Below are positions 1 to 6,579 of a stretch of 7,448 nt of DNA, in pieces. How positions within the stretch are numbered: position 1 is the stretch's first letter; each line of letters starts with the position of its first letter. The position numbers and the translations under genes are program-made. The notes below the pieces were generated by a model that worked only from the letters and a program-made list of their open reading frames with translations, was not told where the DNA came from and made no database searches. Origin of the DNA: Bacteroidaceae bacterium (GTDB taxonomy: Bacteria > Bacteroidota > Bacteroidia > Bacteroidales > Bacteroidaceae); NCBI GenBank assembly GCA_017961965.1, contig JAGCWG010000515.1, positions 1 through 7,448 of the forward strand, read 5' to 3'.

Positions 1-370
1 ACGCCGGTATGCTGTAGCCGAGAAGATAGTAGCCAGTTGCAAATCCAAACCCGAAAGGAATGAGCGTCGTAAGGCTTCCGAATATGATACCCCTTGTCCT
101 GTTCAGTTTCAAGTTCTGCATATCCATCTCAAGACCTGCAAGGAACATAATGAAGTATATACCCACCTGTCCGAACAACTCGAAACTGCGGTCACGCTGA
201 AGTATGTTGAGTCCGTTCTCTCCTATTATCACACCTGCAAGTATCATTCCGATCAGATGCGGAATGCGTAGCTTGCTAAGTATCATAGGAGCAAACAGAA
301 TGATGCACAATACAAGAAAGAATATCCACGTAGGATTTGTAATTGGCAAATTGAGATATGTGCTAATCAT
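1..370 (-). CDS. CPA2/Kef-type cation:proton antiporter, N-terminal part (3' end outside window)
   Basis: The reading frame opens at the ATG at 370 and stays open for 123 codons to the left edge, so only the N-terminus is present. The translated protein is strongly hydrophobic, with about four membrane segments near residues 15-31, 37-50, 66-80 and 92-117. Two stretches are typical of the monovalent cation:proton antiporter-2 (Na+/H+ exchanger) fold: LRIPHLIGMILAGVIIG at residues 34-50 and GQVGIYFIMFLAGLEMD at 67-83. Family members exchange Na+ or K+ for H+ across the inner membrane. The conserved ion-binding acidic residues of the later helices lie outside the window, so the ion and any C-terminal TrkA-N or USP-type regulatory domain cannot be judged. 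The gene is divergent from asd, with its own candidate promoter at 436-443. The family call is secure; the exact subfamily is not. Confidence 0.88.
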   Translation of the reverse strand, partial: MISTYLNLPITNPTWIFFLVLCIILFAPMILSKLRIPHLIGMILAGVIIGENGLNILQRDRSFELFGQVGIYFIMFLAGLEMDMQNLKLNRTRGIIFGSLTTLIPFGFGFATGYYLLGYSIPA

Positions 371-435
371 GTCCAATTTAAGTGTCAATTATTTAAATAG
401 TACTTTTGTTAGTGATTTATTGATTAAATTTCGGG

Positions 436-443
436 CAAAGATA
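436..443 (-). promoter_or_regulatory. Candidate Bacteroidetes -7 element for the antiporter gene
   Basis: Read on the minus strand this is TATCTTTG, an exact match to the TAnnTTTG -7 consensus of Bacteroidetes primary-sigma promoters. It lies 66 bp upstream of the antiporter ATG, implying a leader of about 60 nt. No good TTTG -33 element is seen at the usual 19-21 bp spacing, so this rests on the -7 match and its position. Confidence 0.5.
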
Positions 444-463
444 CTAACTTTTTGCTATAAATA

Positions 464-494
464 TTTATCGTTTCGTTTAAAAGTTGTAATTTTG
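464..494 (+). promoter_or_regulatory. Candidate promoter of asd
   Basis: TAATTTTG at 487-494 matches the Bacteroidetes -7 consensus TAnnTTTG exactly. A 3-of-4 match to the -33 element (TTTA at 464-467) lies 19 bp upstream. Transcription would start near 500, giving asd a leader of about 50 nt. The leader is AT-rich, has no obvious Shine-Dalgarno sequence and no riboswitch-like conserved structure that I can recognise. Confidence 0.6.
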
Positions 495-549
495 CACCCG
501 ATTTTATGAATAATTTGTAATCGAACTATCTTTTTAATAACATATAAAT

Positions 550-1608
550 ATGAAAGTAGCTATCGTTGGCGCATCTGGCGCAGTAGGTCAGGAGTTTCTC
601 CGCGTTCTTGATGAGAGAAACTTCCCAATGGATGACCTTGTTCTCTTCGGTTCCACTCGTAGTGCAGGAACAAAGTACACGTTCAGAGGTAAGGAGTATG
701 AAGTGAAACTCCTTAAGCACGGTGATGACTTCAAGGATGTAGATATCGCATTCACAAGTGCAGGTGCAGGTACTTCAAAGGAATTTGCAGAGGACATTAC
801 TAAGTACGGTGCTGTGATGATTGACAACTCAAGTGCTTTCCGTATGGACAATGACGTTCCATTGGTAGTTCCTGAGTGCAACGCAGAGGATGCTCTTAAT
901 CGTCCACGCGGTATCATCGCTAACCCTAACTGTACAACTATCATGATGGTTGTAGTTCTCAAACCTATTGAGAAGCTTTCACATATAAAACGCATCCACG
1001 TTGCTTCCTACCAGTCAGCTTCAGGTGCTGGTGCTGCTGCAATGGCAGAACTTCAGGAGCAGTACAAGCAGCTCGCTAACTCTGAGGACCCAACTGTCAG
1101 CAAGTTCGCTTATCAGCTTGCCTACAACGTGATTCCACAGATTGACGTCTTCACAGACACTGGTTACACTAAGGAAGAGATGAAGATGTTCAACGAGACA
1201 AAGAAGATTATGCACACAGATGCTGACTGCTCTGCCATGTGCGTACGTATCTCTTCACTCCGTGCTCACTCAGAAGCAGTATGGGTTGAGACAGAGAAGC
1301 CAATCGCAGTAGAGGATGCCCAGAAGGCTATTGCTGCTGCTGATGGTGTAACACTCATCGACAATCCTGCACTCGTAGGTGCAAAGGCAAACAAGGACGC
1401 TAATGCTGAGACAATGGAAGGACTCCCTTACCCAATGCCACTCTTCGCAGCAGGCAAGGACGACGTATATGTAGGTCGTGTACGTAAGGACCTTTCTAAT
1501 CCAAACGGTCTCACTTTCTGGCTCACAGGTGACCAGATTAAGAAGGGTGCTGCACTCAATGCCGTTCAGATTGCTGAGTACCTTATCAAGGTTGGCAATG
1601 TGAAGTAA
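550..1608 (+). CDS. asd: Aspartate-semialdehyde dehydrogenase
   Basis: This cytoplasmic enzyme reduces L-aspartyl-4-phosphate to L-aspartate 4-semialdehyde with NADPH, the step leading to diaminopimelate/lysine, threonine and methionine. The 352-residue length is within the family's usual range. The N-terminus carries the nucleotide-binding GASGAVG loop at residues 7-13. The catalytic cysteine is C128 in NPNCTT. Q155 follows in SYQSASGAG, and E216/K219 lie in NETKKIM, the substrate/phosphate-binding region. R233 and H240 keep the seven-residue spacing of the catalytic Arg/His pair ([10 protein letters not shown]). The ATG at 550 is supported because the Rossmann strand [10 protein letters not shown] begins at once, and a promoter sits about 55 bp upstream. 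No other gene of the pathway is adjacent, and the convergent regulator is probably unrelated. The gene looks intact, with no frameshift. Codon use favours cgt, aag and ttc, as expected for a well-expressed housekeeping gene. Confidence 0.97.
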   Translation: MKVAIVGASGAVGQEFLRVLDERNFPMDDLVLFGSTRSAGTKYTFRGKEYEVKLLKHGDDFKDVDIAFTSAGAGTSKEFAEDITKYGAVMIDNSSAFRMDNDVPLVVPECNAEDALNRPRGIIANPNCTTIMMVVVLKPIEKLSHIKRIHVASYQSASGAGAAAMAELQEQYKQLANSEDPTVSKFAYQLAYNVIPQIDVFTDTGYTKEEMKMFNETKKIMHTDADCSAMCVRISSLRAHSEAVWVETEKPIAVEDAQKAIAAADGVTLIDNPALVGAKANKDANAETMEGLPYPMPLFAAGKDDVYVGRVRKDLSNPNGLTFWLTGDQIKKGAALNAVQIAEYLIKVGNVK

Positions 1609-1656
1609 GCCTTTTACGGAGAATTGTAAAATAACGGTGAAATTATAATATAAATG

Positions 1657-1692
1657 AAGTCCCAGTGGCCTATATGGCTGCTGGGACTTTTT
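1657..1692 (+). terminator. Rho-independent terminator of asd
   Basis: The arms AAGTCCCAG (1657-1665) and CTGGGACTT (1681-1689) form a perfect 9-bp stem. It can extend by five more pairs, two of them G-U, through TGGCC/GGCTG to a TATAT loop. A T run at 1688-1692 follows on the plus strand. It starts 48 bp after the asd stop codon. On the minus strand the stem is followed by a weaker T-rich stretch, so it could act as a back-up terminator for the convergent regulator gene. Confidence 0.85.
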
Positions 1693-1730
1693 ACTTTCTC
1701 TATGTTCCAACTAAAGCAATGAGAAAAAGA

Positions 1731-1756
1731 AAAGCGTGACTTAATTGTCACGCTTT
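1731..1756 (-). terminator. Rho-independent terminator of the TPR-AraC regulator, overlapping its stop codon
   Basis: AAAGCGTGAC (1731-1740) and GTCACGCTTT (1747-1756) are a perfect 10-bp inverted repeat around the 6-nt loop TTAATT. On the minus strand the stem is followed by TTTTCTTTTTCTC, a strong U-rich tract. The upstream arm lies inside the last codons of the regulator gene and the TAA stop (1741-1743) lies in the loop, so the gene has essentially no 3' untranslated spacer. Confidence 0.85.
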
Positions 1757-4194
1757 CTGTATTCCGAAGGAGAAACACCTACATCAGCCTTAAACGTACG
1801 GCTAAAATAGCTTGGTGTGTCGAATCCACATTCAATCTGAATCTCCATCATAGCAAGGTCCGTGTTCTCAAGCAAGTTCTTAGCTTTAGCGATACGATGC
1901 ATACGGATGTAGTGTGTCGTGTCGATGTTAGTAAGATTCTTGAGTTTGCGATTCAGAGTACTTGTTGTCGTGTTGAGAGCATCTGCAAGCGAAGCAGAAC
2001 TAAGGTTTTGATTTGACAAGTTCTTCTGGATGTATGTATCTACACTTTCAAGGAACTGACGTTCTTTTGGCGACATAGCCACCTGTTGCTTTGGCTCTTC
2101 CGGCTGAGGTTCTGGTACCCTTACTTGAGTAACGACCTTTACTTCAGTATCATTAGGCATCGGCTCAACATTGGCAGACGTAACAAGAGTAACATTTTCC
2201 GTCTCAGATTCTGAAGGACCATCATTTGCCGCCTTGCCTATATGAAGTCTGAACTTATTCTTCAGCAACTGACGCTGTTCAAGTAACTTGCGAATGCGGA
2301 TAAGCAACTCATTTGGAATGAATGGCTTGCCAAGATAAACCTCTGCGCCAGCCTCGAAACCAATAAGACGATCTTCATTCTCCACTCGCGCAGAAACAAC
2401 AATGATTGGAAGGTGGTTAATGCTTTCGTCCTCCCTTACCTTCTTCATCAATTCAAGACCGTCCATGCGTGGCATCATGATATCAGTGATAAGTAGTTCT
2501 GGCATATTGTCGTGCATCATCTCCCACGCTTCCTGTCCATCCTTAGCCCAAGCATAACTATAACCCTCTGCCTTGAGCATCTCTGTAATGAGAAGGGCAA
2601 CATCAGGGTCATCCTCCGCAATAAGAATGTAGTGACCATCATCATCTTCGTTCATTGATGAAGGAATTTCAATATCCTTATTTGGGGTTAGATTAACCTC
2701 ACTTATCACAGGTGCCTTGGTAACGCTACCGTTCTTAGAATACTCAATCATCTCCGTAACAAGAGTGAGCAACTGCTGACACTGACGGTTTACTGCATCA
2801 AACTCACGCTGTGCCAATGGATCGTTCTCTGGCAGGAACTTACGCAACTGCTGTGTCATACCAAGCACCACCGTAAGTGGAGTTCGCAACTGGTGAGTGA
2901 CACCACGATAGAACTCTTGACGTTCCTGTGTGGCCTTCTCTTTTTCACGTGCAGCACGTCGGCTTATCACGATAAGACGGGATAGAAGCACAAAGACAAC
3001 AATCATAATGGCGGTGAACAATCCACCACTCAAAATGATGATGTTGTTGATTCGCTGTTCTGCCTTTATCTTCGTCTCTACCTCTCGTACCCTGTTTGCC
3101 TCGTACTCCGCACGAAGATTCAACAAATGATCCTTACTTGATTGTGAAGCCAACGAATCATTATATACCTTACATATATGTATTTCGTTGATTGCTTGGC
3201 TATAATTACCAATTGCCTCATGATACTTGGCAAACAATCCGTGAACTCTTGCAAGATGTTCGATGGAATGTATTTCCGTTGCCTTATCCATGGCAATGTC
3301 ATAGTATTTCTTTGCCGAATCAAGCTTATGCTCATTGAAATAGTAGTTACCAATTGAGATACAAGGTTCAATCCAGTGCCACGCATCACCTGTAGGTACT
3401 CCTACCTCATAACTCTTTCTGAAGTACTTAAGAGCCTCTTCATCATTATGTTTCTTCTCTTCAAGCTTACCGAGATACATATAACAGAGGCTGATTCCCA
3501 CATCATTATGGGCACTCATATTATACTCAAGTGATTGCTTATAATACACCAAAGCAGAGTCCATCTCATTACGATGTTCTTTAACACTTCCGATGTTGGC
3601 AAGATTGATAGCAATACCCACAGGATTGCGTGCATCTGTCTCGTACGAAAGGGCACGACGGAACATAACCTCTGCAGCATCGTGGTTTTCGAGCGAGAGG
3701 AACACATTACCAAGACCGTTGAGTGCACGCGTAACATTCTTTCTGGCGACAAAGCTCGTGTCATCAGAGAACACTGCACAAAGGTTAAGTGCTTCATAGT
3801 GGGCTGTTGAGGCCTCACGCATCATACCTATCCTTCGGTAGTTTGTGCCTTGATTATTAAGTGCGTTTACTATTTCGAATGTATCGCAAATCTCCCTTGC
3901 GATAGCTATACAAGAATCGTGTTGTATTATTGCAGCCTTGAACAAGCAATTGTCTCTAAGACATTTGCCATAAGCCATACGCATGACCAACTCGCAATCC
4001 CTATCTCCTTTTTTCCTATACTTCTGAATGTATCCAGGATAGTCGTCAAGAGACTGAATGCTGTCTGCTATAGCCTGAGCTTCCTTCTTCAAAGGACTTG
4101 CAATATGTCTTGTCTTGTCATCTCCACATGACAGGAAAGATGCAGCTATAAATAGGAGGGCGAAAAAACAAATTAACTTTTTCTTAATTTTCAT
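1741..4194 (-). CDS. Membrane-bound TPR sensor / HisKA-like / receiver / AraC regulator lacking the kinase ATPase domain
   Basis: This 817-residue protein resembles the Bacteroidetes hybrid two-component regulators that join sensing and transcription control in one chain. Residues 1-23 form a signal with a lipobox-like FLSC (Cys23). About six TPR units follow at roughly 111-348, then a charged, coiled-coil-like stretch (352-383) and a transmembrane helix near 384-408. A HisKA-like segment (about 424-485) has His434 in VTHQLRTPLT. The CheY-like receiver (about 520-638) keeps its acidic pair D528/D529, phosphoacceptor D571, S601 and K623. After an acidic, Pro-rich linker (655-708) comes a complete AraC-type helix-turn-helix domain (about 715-812). 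No HATPase_c domain with N, G1 or G2 boxes lies between HisKA and receiver, only about 35 linker residues. The residue after His434 is Gln, where active HisKA kinases have Glu or Asp. The TPR part is predicted periplasmic and the rest cytoplasmic. The gene is divergent from the secreted-protein operon at 4500, its likely but unproven target. Confidence 0.9.
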   Translation of the reverse strand: MKIKKKLICFFALLFIAASFLSCGDDKTRHIASPLKKEAQAIADSIQSLDDYPGYIQKYRKKGDRDCELVMRMAYGKCLRDNCLFKAAIIQHDSCIAIAREICDTFEIVNALNNQGTNYRRIGMMREASTAHYEALNLCAVFSDDTSFVARKNVTRALNGLGNVFLSLENHDAAEVMFRRALSYETDARNPVGIAINLANIGSVKEHRNEMDSALVYYKQSLEYNMSAHNDVGISLCYMYLGKLEEKKHNDEEALKYFRKSYEVGVPTGDAWHWIEPCISIGNYYFNEHKLDSAKKYYDIAMDKATEIHSIEHLARVHGLFAKYHEAIGNYSQAINEIHICKVYNDSLASQSSKDHLLNLRAEYEANRVREVETKIKAEQRINNIIILSGGLFTAIMIVVFVLLSRLIVISRRAAREKEKATQERQEFYRGVTHQLRTPLTVVLGMTQQLRKFLPENDPLAQREFDAVNRQCQQLLTLVTEMIEYSKNGSVTKAPVISEVNLTPNKDIEIPSSMNEDDDGHYILIAEDDPDVALLITEMLKAEGYSYAWAKDGQEAWEMMHDNMPELLITDIMMPRMDGLELMKKVREDESINHLPIIVVSARVENEDRLIGFEAGAEVYLGKPFIPNELLIRIRKLLEQRQLLKNKFRLHIGKAANDGPSESETENVTLVTSANVEPMPNDTEVKVVTQVRVPEPQPEEPKQQVAMSPKERQFLESVDTYIQKNLSNQNLSSASLADALNTTTSTLNRKLKNLTNIDTTHYIRMHRIAKAKNLLENTDLAMMEIQIECGFDTPSYFSRTFKADVGVSPSEYRKRDN

Positions 4195-4216
4195 AGGTGT
4201 AAATAGTTTCTAAATG

Positions 4217-4224
4217 CAAATTTA
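4217..4224 (-). promoter_or_regulatory. Candidate -7 element of the regulator gene
   Basis: On the minus strand this reads TAAATTTG, an exact TAnnTTTG match, 22 bp upstream of the regulator ATG at 4194. The leader would be very short, about 15 nt. One AACAATT copy (4224-4230) overlaps its upstream edge, so autoregulation is conceivable. No convincing -33 TTTG is present. Confidence 0.5.
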
Positions 4225-4300
4225 ACAATTTTAATTGATTTACACCACAGAATTGTTTAGCAAATCCTCAAAAAAGTTGTTTTTCTTTCTGCAAACACAC

Positions 4301-4360
4301 AAAATTCTCCAACAATTGTTTTTAACCTCGTTTTTATAACGATAAAATTCTCAACAATTA
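4301..4360 (+). repeat. Pair of direct repeats upstream of the operon promoter, candidate regulator-binding site
   Basis: AAAATTCTCCAACAATTG (4301-4318) recurs as AAAATTCTCAACAATTA (4344-4360). The copies differ by one missing C and the last base. Their AACAATT cores start 42 bp apart, close to four helical turns. The downstream copy ends 11 bp before the -7 element and covers the -33 region. AraC-type dimers commonly bind direct repeats next to the -35/-33 region, so this is a reasonable operator candidate for the divergent regulator. That assignment is inference. Confidence 0.55.
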
Positions 4361-4371
4361 AATAAAAATTG

Positions 4372-4379
4372 TATATTTG
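4372..4379 (+). promoter_or_regulatory. Candidate -7 element of the secreted-protein operon
   Basis: TATATTTG is an exact TAnnTTTG match. Transcription would start near 4385, leaving a leader of about 115 nt. The -33 position shows only TTCT, a poor match to TTTG, as would suit an activator-dependent promoter. The downstream direct-repeat copy (4344-4360) covers that position. Confidence 0.6.
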
Positions 4380-4418
4380 CCACGAATGTAAAATATGAAT
4401 GGGGTAAAAGTTGAGTAA

Positions 4419-4497
4419 CTTAAAAACTCAAAAACTTACGAACTCAAAACATAAAAACTTAAAAACTTAAAAAATCACGAACTTAAAAACTCAAATA
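4419..4497 (+). repeat. Tandem array of about ten A-rich octamers in the 5' leader
   Basis: The stretch splits almost entirely into 8-nt units of consensus CTYAAAAA. In order they are CTTAAAAA, CTCAAAAA, CTTACGAA, CTCAAAA (7 nt), CATAAAAA, CTTAAAAA, CTTAAAAA, ATCACGAA, CTTAAAAA and CTCAAATA, with the start codon 2 nt after the last unit. Two units carry the variant ending ACGAA. G is almost absent, so the RNA should be unstructured. The array occupies the ribosome landing region. A translation-enhancing A-rich leader or a slippage-prone repeat that tunes expression are both possible. Confidence 0.75.
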
Positions 4498-4499
4498 TT

Positions 4500-6569
4500 A
4501 TGAAAAGAATCATTCTGTCATTTACTCTATTATTGGCTTGCGCATCAGCATGGGCAGACCATTGGACAGCTCCATCAGCTTACGATTATGATTCGGAGAG
4601 TCCAGTTTATGTCACTCTTACAATCAATGGTGGTGTCGCTACTAATGACACCATAGTGGAACTTGCTGCATTTATCGGCGATGAATGTCGTGCCATTGCC
4701 AAGCAAACTGCTGGCAACGGCAAATACCTCCTCAGAGTAAGAGGAACAAATACGGACAACGGAAAGACCATTGTCTATAAGGCTTATCACAAAGGATTGG
4801 AGTATGGACTTCAGCCTGAAACGCCTACTGTGTTCAATGATGAGATAACTAACTCAAACGTCAACTTGACACTTTCCGCCATTACTGGCATCACAACAGC
4901 CAATCCTCTTTGCGTGACAGCCAACTTGCCATGCGAGGAAACACTTGTTTATACTTATCTCTACCATAATGCTAAAGGAAAGAACATCACTCCATCGAGT
5001 CGTTGTACTGTTTTGAGTCCTCTCACGTTCTCCTGGACACCAACAAATTCAGATTATTTCACTATTAACAAAGATAAACTGAACATAACTGGCGAGTGCG
5101 CAGAAGTACCTCTACAGTGTACAGTCAAAGGTCCAAAGTATGGAACGGAGCAATTCACAAAGACTTGTTCAACAGAACTTACTGCCTCTTATCCTGTAAG
5201 CTTCAACTTCCCTGCTTCACTTGAGTTGAATCGTTTCCAAACAACGACTATCAACTTGCCTAATCTCATTGGTAGCATCTTCGATCCATCTCTCGTTGAG
5301 TTCCAATTTCCTACAATATGTGGTGTTCCAATGGCATACGTATCATACGAGAGAACAAATAACAAATGGAACTTCAAGATTTATGGAAACATCACAGGGC
5401 AAGCCACTTACAAGGTCCTATATGACGGCGTTCCATTCAAGTCAACGGATAATTCTGAGACGGCAACCGTAACGGTTACTGCCTCACAAGACATACCAAG
5501 CGGCTGGTCGTGGTTGTCATTGTTTGCTACAGACGATGTAACAGACAACTTCAACCTGATGAAGTCCGAGAGTGAATACAATAACTGGGCAAAGTCATAC
5601 ATCAATGAAGTACGTTCACAATTCTATCTGTTATACAACGACCCATTGTTCGGCCTTTTTGGCGACATCAAGAATTTGAATGTGGCAGATGGTATGTATA
5701 AAGTCAAGGTTAATGCTGACACAAAAATAACTCTTGGCCATAAGACTACCAACGGCTTTACAGTAACAAAGGACATCCATAAGGGTTACAACTGGTTCAA
5801 TAACCCTTACCAACTTGATTTGACTCTCAGTCAACTCTCATCAGCACTAAACATCTCACCAAGAAACGGTGACAAGATTATTGGCAAGACAAGCTTTGCA
5901 GAATATAACGGAACGAAATGGCAGTCATCAAGCTCATTCGTACTTGAAGCCGGACAAGGTTACATGTACTACTCAACAAATCCAAATGTAGTTACAATGA
6001 GCTTCAACTCCGATATCACATACACTTGCAATTCCCTTGTCAATTCACTCGTAAATATACCTTTCAGCTTTGGCACACGTCGCAGAATAGCAGAAGTAAA
6101 AGAACAATCACACTGGACTTACGATGACTCACGTTTTGCTGACAACATGGCTGTCGTAGCATTGCTTGAAGGAATAAGCAATCCTTCCGACTATAGCATA
6201 GGAGCATTCGTAGGTGACGAATGTCGAGGCGAAGGCGAGGCTTCTGAATCAGGAAATATGTTCATCAACGTTGCTGGTAAAAGTGGCGAAGTTGTTACAT
6301 TCAAGCTGTACAACAAGCAAACAGAAGAGGTGGTAGAACTTAACGAATCACTCCAATACACAAAGATTATTGGTTCAATAAGCGAGCCTGTCACTCTCAC
6401 ATCTGATGCTTTGACCACAGGCATATCCTTTGCTGACACCTCAAATGCCGATATCACAGAAATTCACGACATCGCAGGTCGTAAGCTCAAAGCTATGAGC
6501 CGTGGAACATATCTTGTTACTTACAATAACAACGGTACCGTTATTACAAAGAAGGTGGTGCAGAAGTAG
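4500..6569 (+). CDS. Secreted multidomain protein with duplicated end modules and type IX-like C-terminal tail
   Basis: The 689-residue product begins with a signal peptide, probably cut after Ala19 (ASAWA|DHW). LLAC (Cys14) is a weaker lipobox alternative. Residues 21-126 and 538-636 are two copies of one module: each begins HWT, has an AF(I/V)GDECR core (58-64 and 570-576) and a later GxxxxxKxY-type strand. Residues about 130-330 are beta-rich with several cysteines and resemble Ig-like repeats, though I recognise no specific family. Two related Trp-containing modules follow, starting GWSW (335) and GYNW (429). The second has GDKIIGKTSFAEYNG and AGQGYMYY, a pattern common in large Bacteroidetes exported proteins. 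The tail, about 640-689 (IHDIAGRKL, RGTYLV, TKKVVQK), matches the type A C-terminal sorting domain of type IX secretion. No catalytic motif is visible. A surface adhesion, binding or structural role is inference. It is first in an operon with the gene at 6580. Confidence 0.85.
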   Translation: MKRIILSFTLLLACASAWADHWTAPSAYDYDSESPVYVTLTINGGVATNDTIVELAAFIGDECRAIAKQTAGNGKYLLRVRGTNTDNGKTIVYKAYHKGLEYGLQPETPTVFNDEITNSNVNLTLSAITGITTANPLCVTANLPCEETLVYTYLYHNAKGKNITPSSRCTVLSPLTFSWTPTNSDYFTINKDKLNITGECAEVPLQCTVKGPKYGTEQFTKTCSTELTASYPVSFNFPASLELNRFQTTTINLPNLIGSIFDPSLVEFQFPTICGVPMAYVSYERTNNKWNFKIYGNITGQATYKVLYDGVPFKSTDNSETATVTVTASQDIPSGWSWLSLFATDDVTDNFNLMKSESEYNNWAKSYINEVRSQFYLLYNDPLFGLFGDIKNLNVADGMYKVKVNADTKITLGHKTTNGFTVTKDIHKGYNWFNNPYQLDLTLSQLSSALNISPRNGDKIIGKTSFAEYNGTKWQSSSSFVLEAGQGYMYYSTNPNVVTMSFNSDITYTCNSLVNSLVNIPFSFGTRRRIAEVKEQSHWTYDDSRFADNMAVVALLEGISNPSDYSIGAFVGDECRGEGEASESGNMFINVAGKSGEVVTFKLYNKQTEEVVELNESLQYTKIIGSISEPVTLTSDALTTGISFADTSNADITEIHDIAGRKLKAMSRGTYLVTYNNNGTVITKKVVQK

Positions 6570-6579
6570 TTTGAATTAG

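Larger units (their letters stand above)
4195..4499. other. Divergent AT-rich regulatory region between the regulator and the secreted-protein operon
   Basis: This 305-bp stretch contains no coding sequence that I would support. From left to right it holds a -7 element for the regulator (4217-4224), scattered copies of AACAATT in both orientations (4224-4230, 4251-4257 reversed, the palindrome AACAATTGTT at 4311-4320, and 4353-4359), a -7 element for the rightward operon (4372-4379), a possible 7-codon leader ORF (4395-4418), and an A-rich octamer array (4419-4497) ending at the start codon of the secreted protein. Confidence 0.75.

Noticed and set aside
204..509. Open frame on the plus strand (101 codons) left of asd
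   Set aside because: It overlaps the antiporter gene on the other strand and then runs through AT-rich promoter sequence. The product is not protein-like, and the antiporter frame explains the region better.
495..549. Possible riboswitch or attenuator upstream of asd, including a 4-codon frame (MNNL) at 506
   Set aside because: The leader is only about 50 nt, has no conserved structural elements or terminator-like hairpin, and the tiny frame is easily explained by chance in AT-rich DNA.
1270..1710. Open frame on the minus strand (146 codons) overlapping the 3' half of asd
   Set aside because: It lies opposite a clearly real, conserved enzyme gene, its product shows no recognisable domain, and it would run through the asd terminator hairpin. 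It is a shadow of asd.
3516..3818. Open frames on both strands inside the TPR region of the regulator
   Set aside because: They are out-of-frame readings of the TPR-coding sequence, which itself has a continuous, domain-consistent frame.
1741..4194. Frameshift or assembly error as the cause of the missing ATPase domain
   Set aside because: The frame is continuous across the HisKA-receiver junction with a normal acidic linker and no domain remnant in another frame. A clean in-frame deletion is still possible and is covered in the findings.
4419..4497. Octamer array considered as a CRISPR array or as phased A-tract bent DNA
   Set aside because: The units are only 8 nt with no spacers, so it is not CRISPR. 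The 8-nt period is out of step with the 10.5-bp helical turn, so strong intrinsic bending is not expected.
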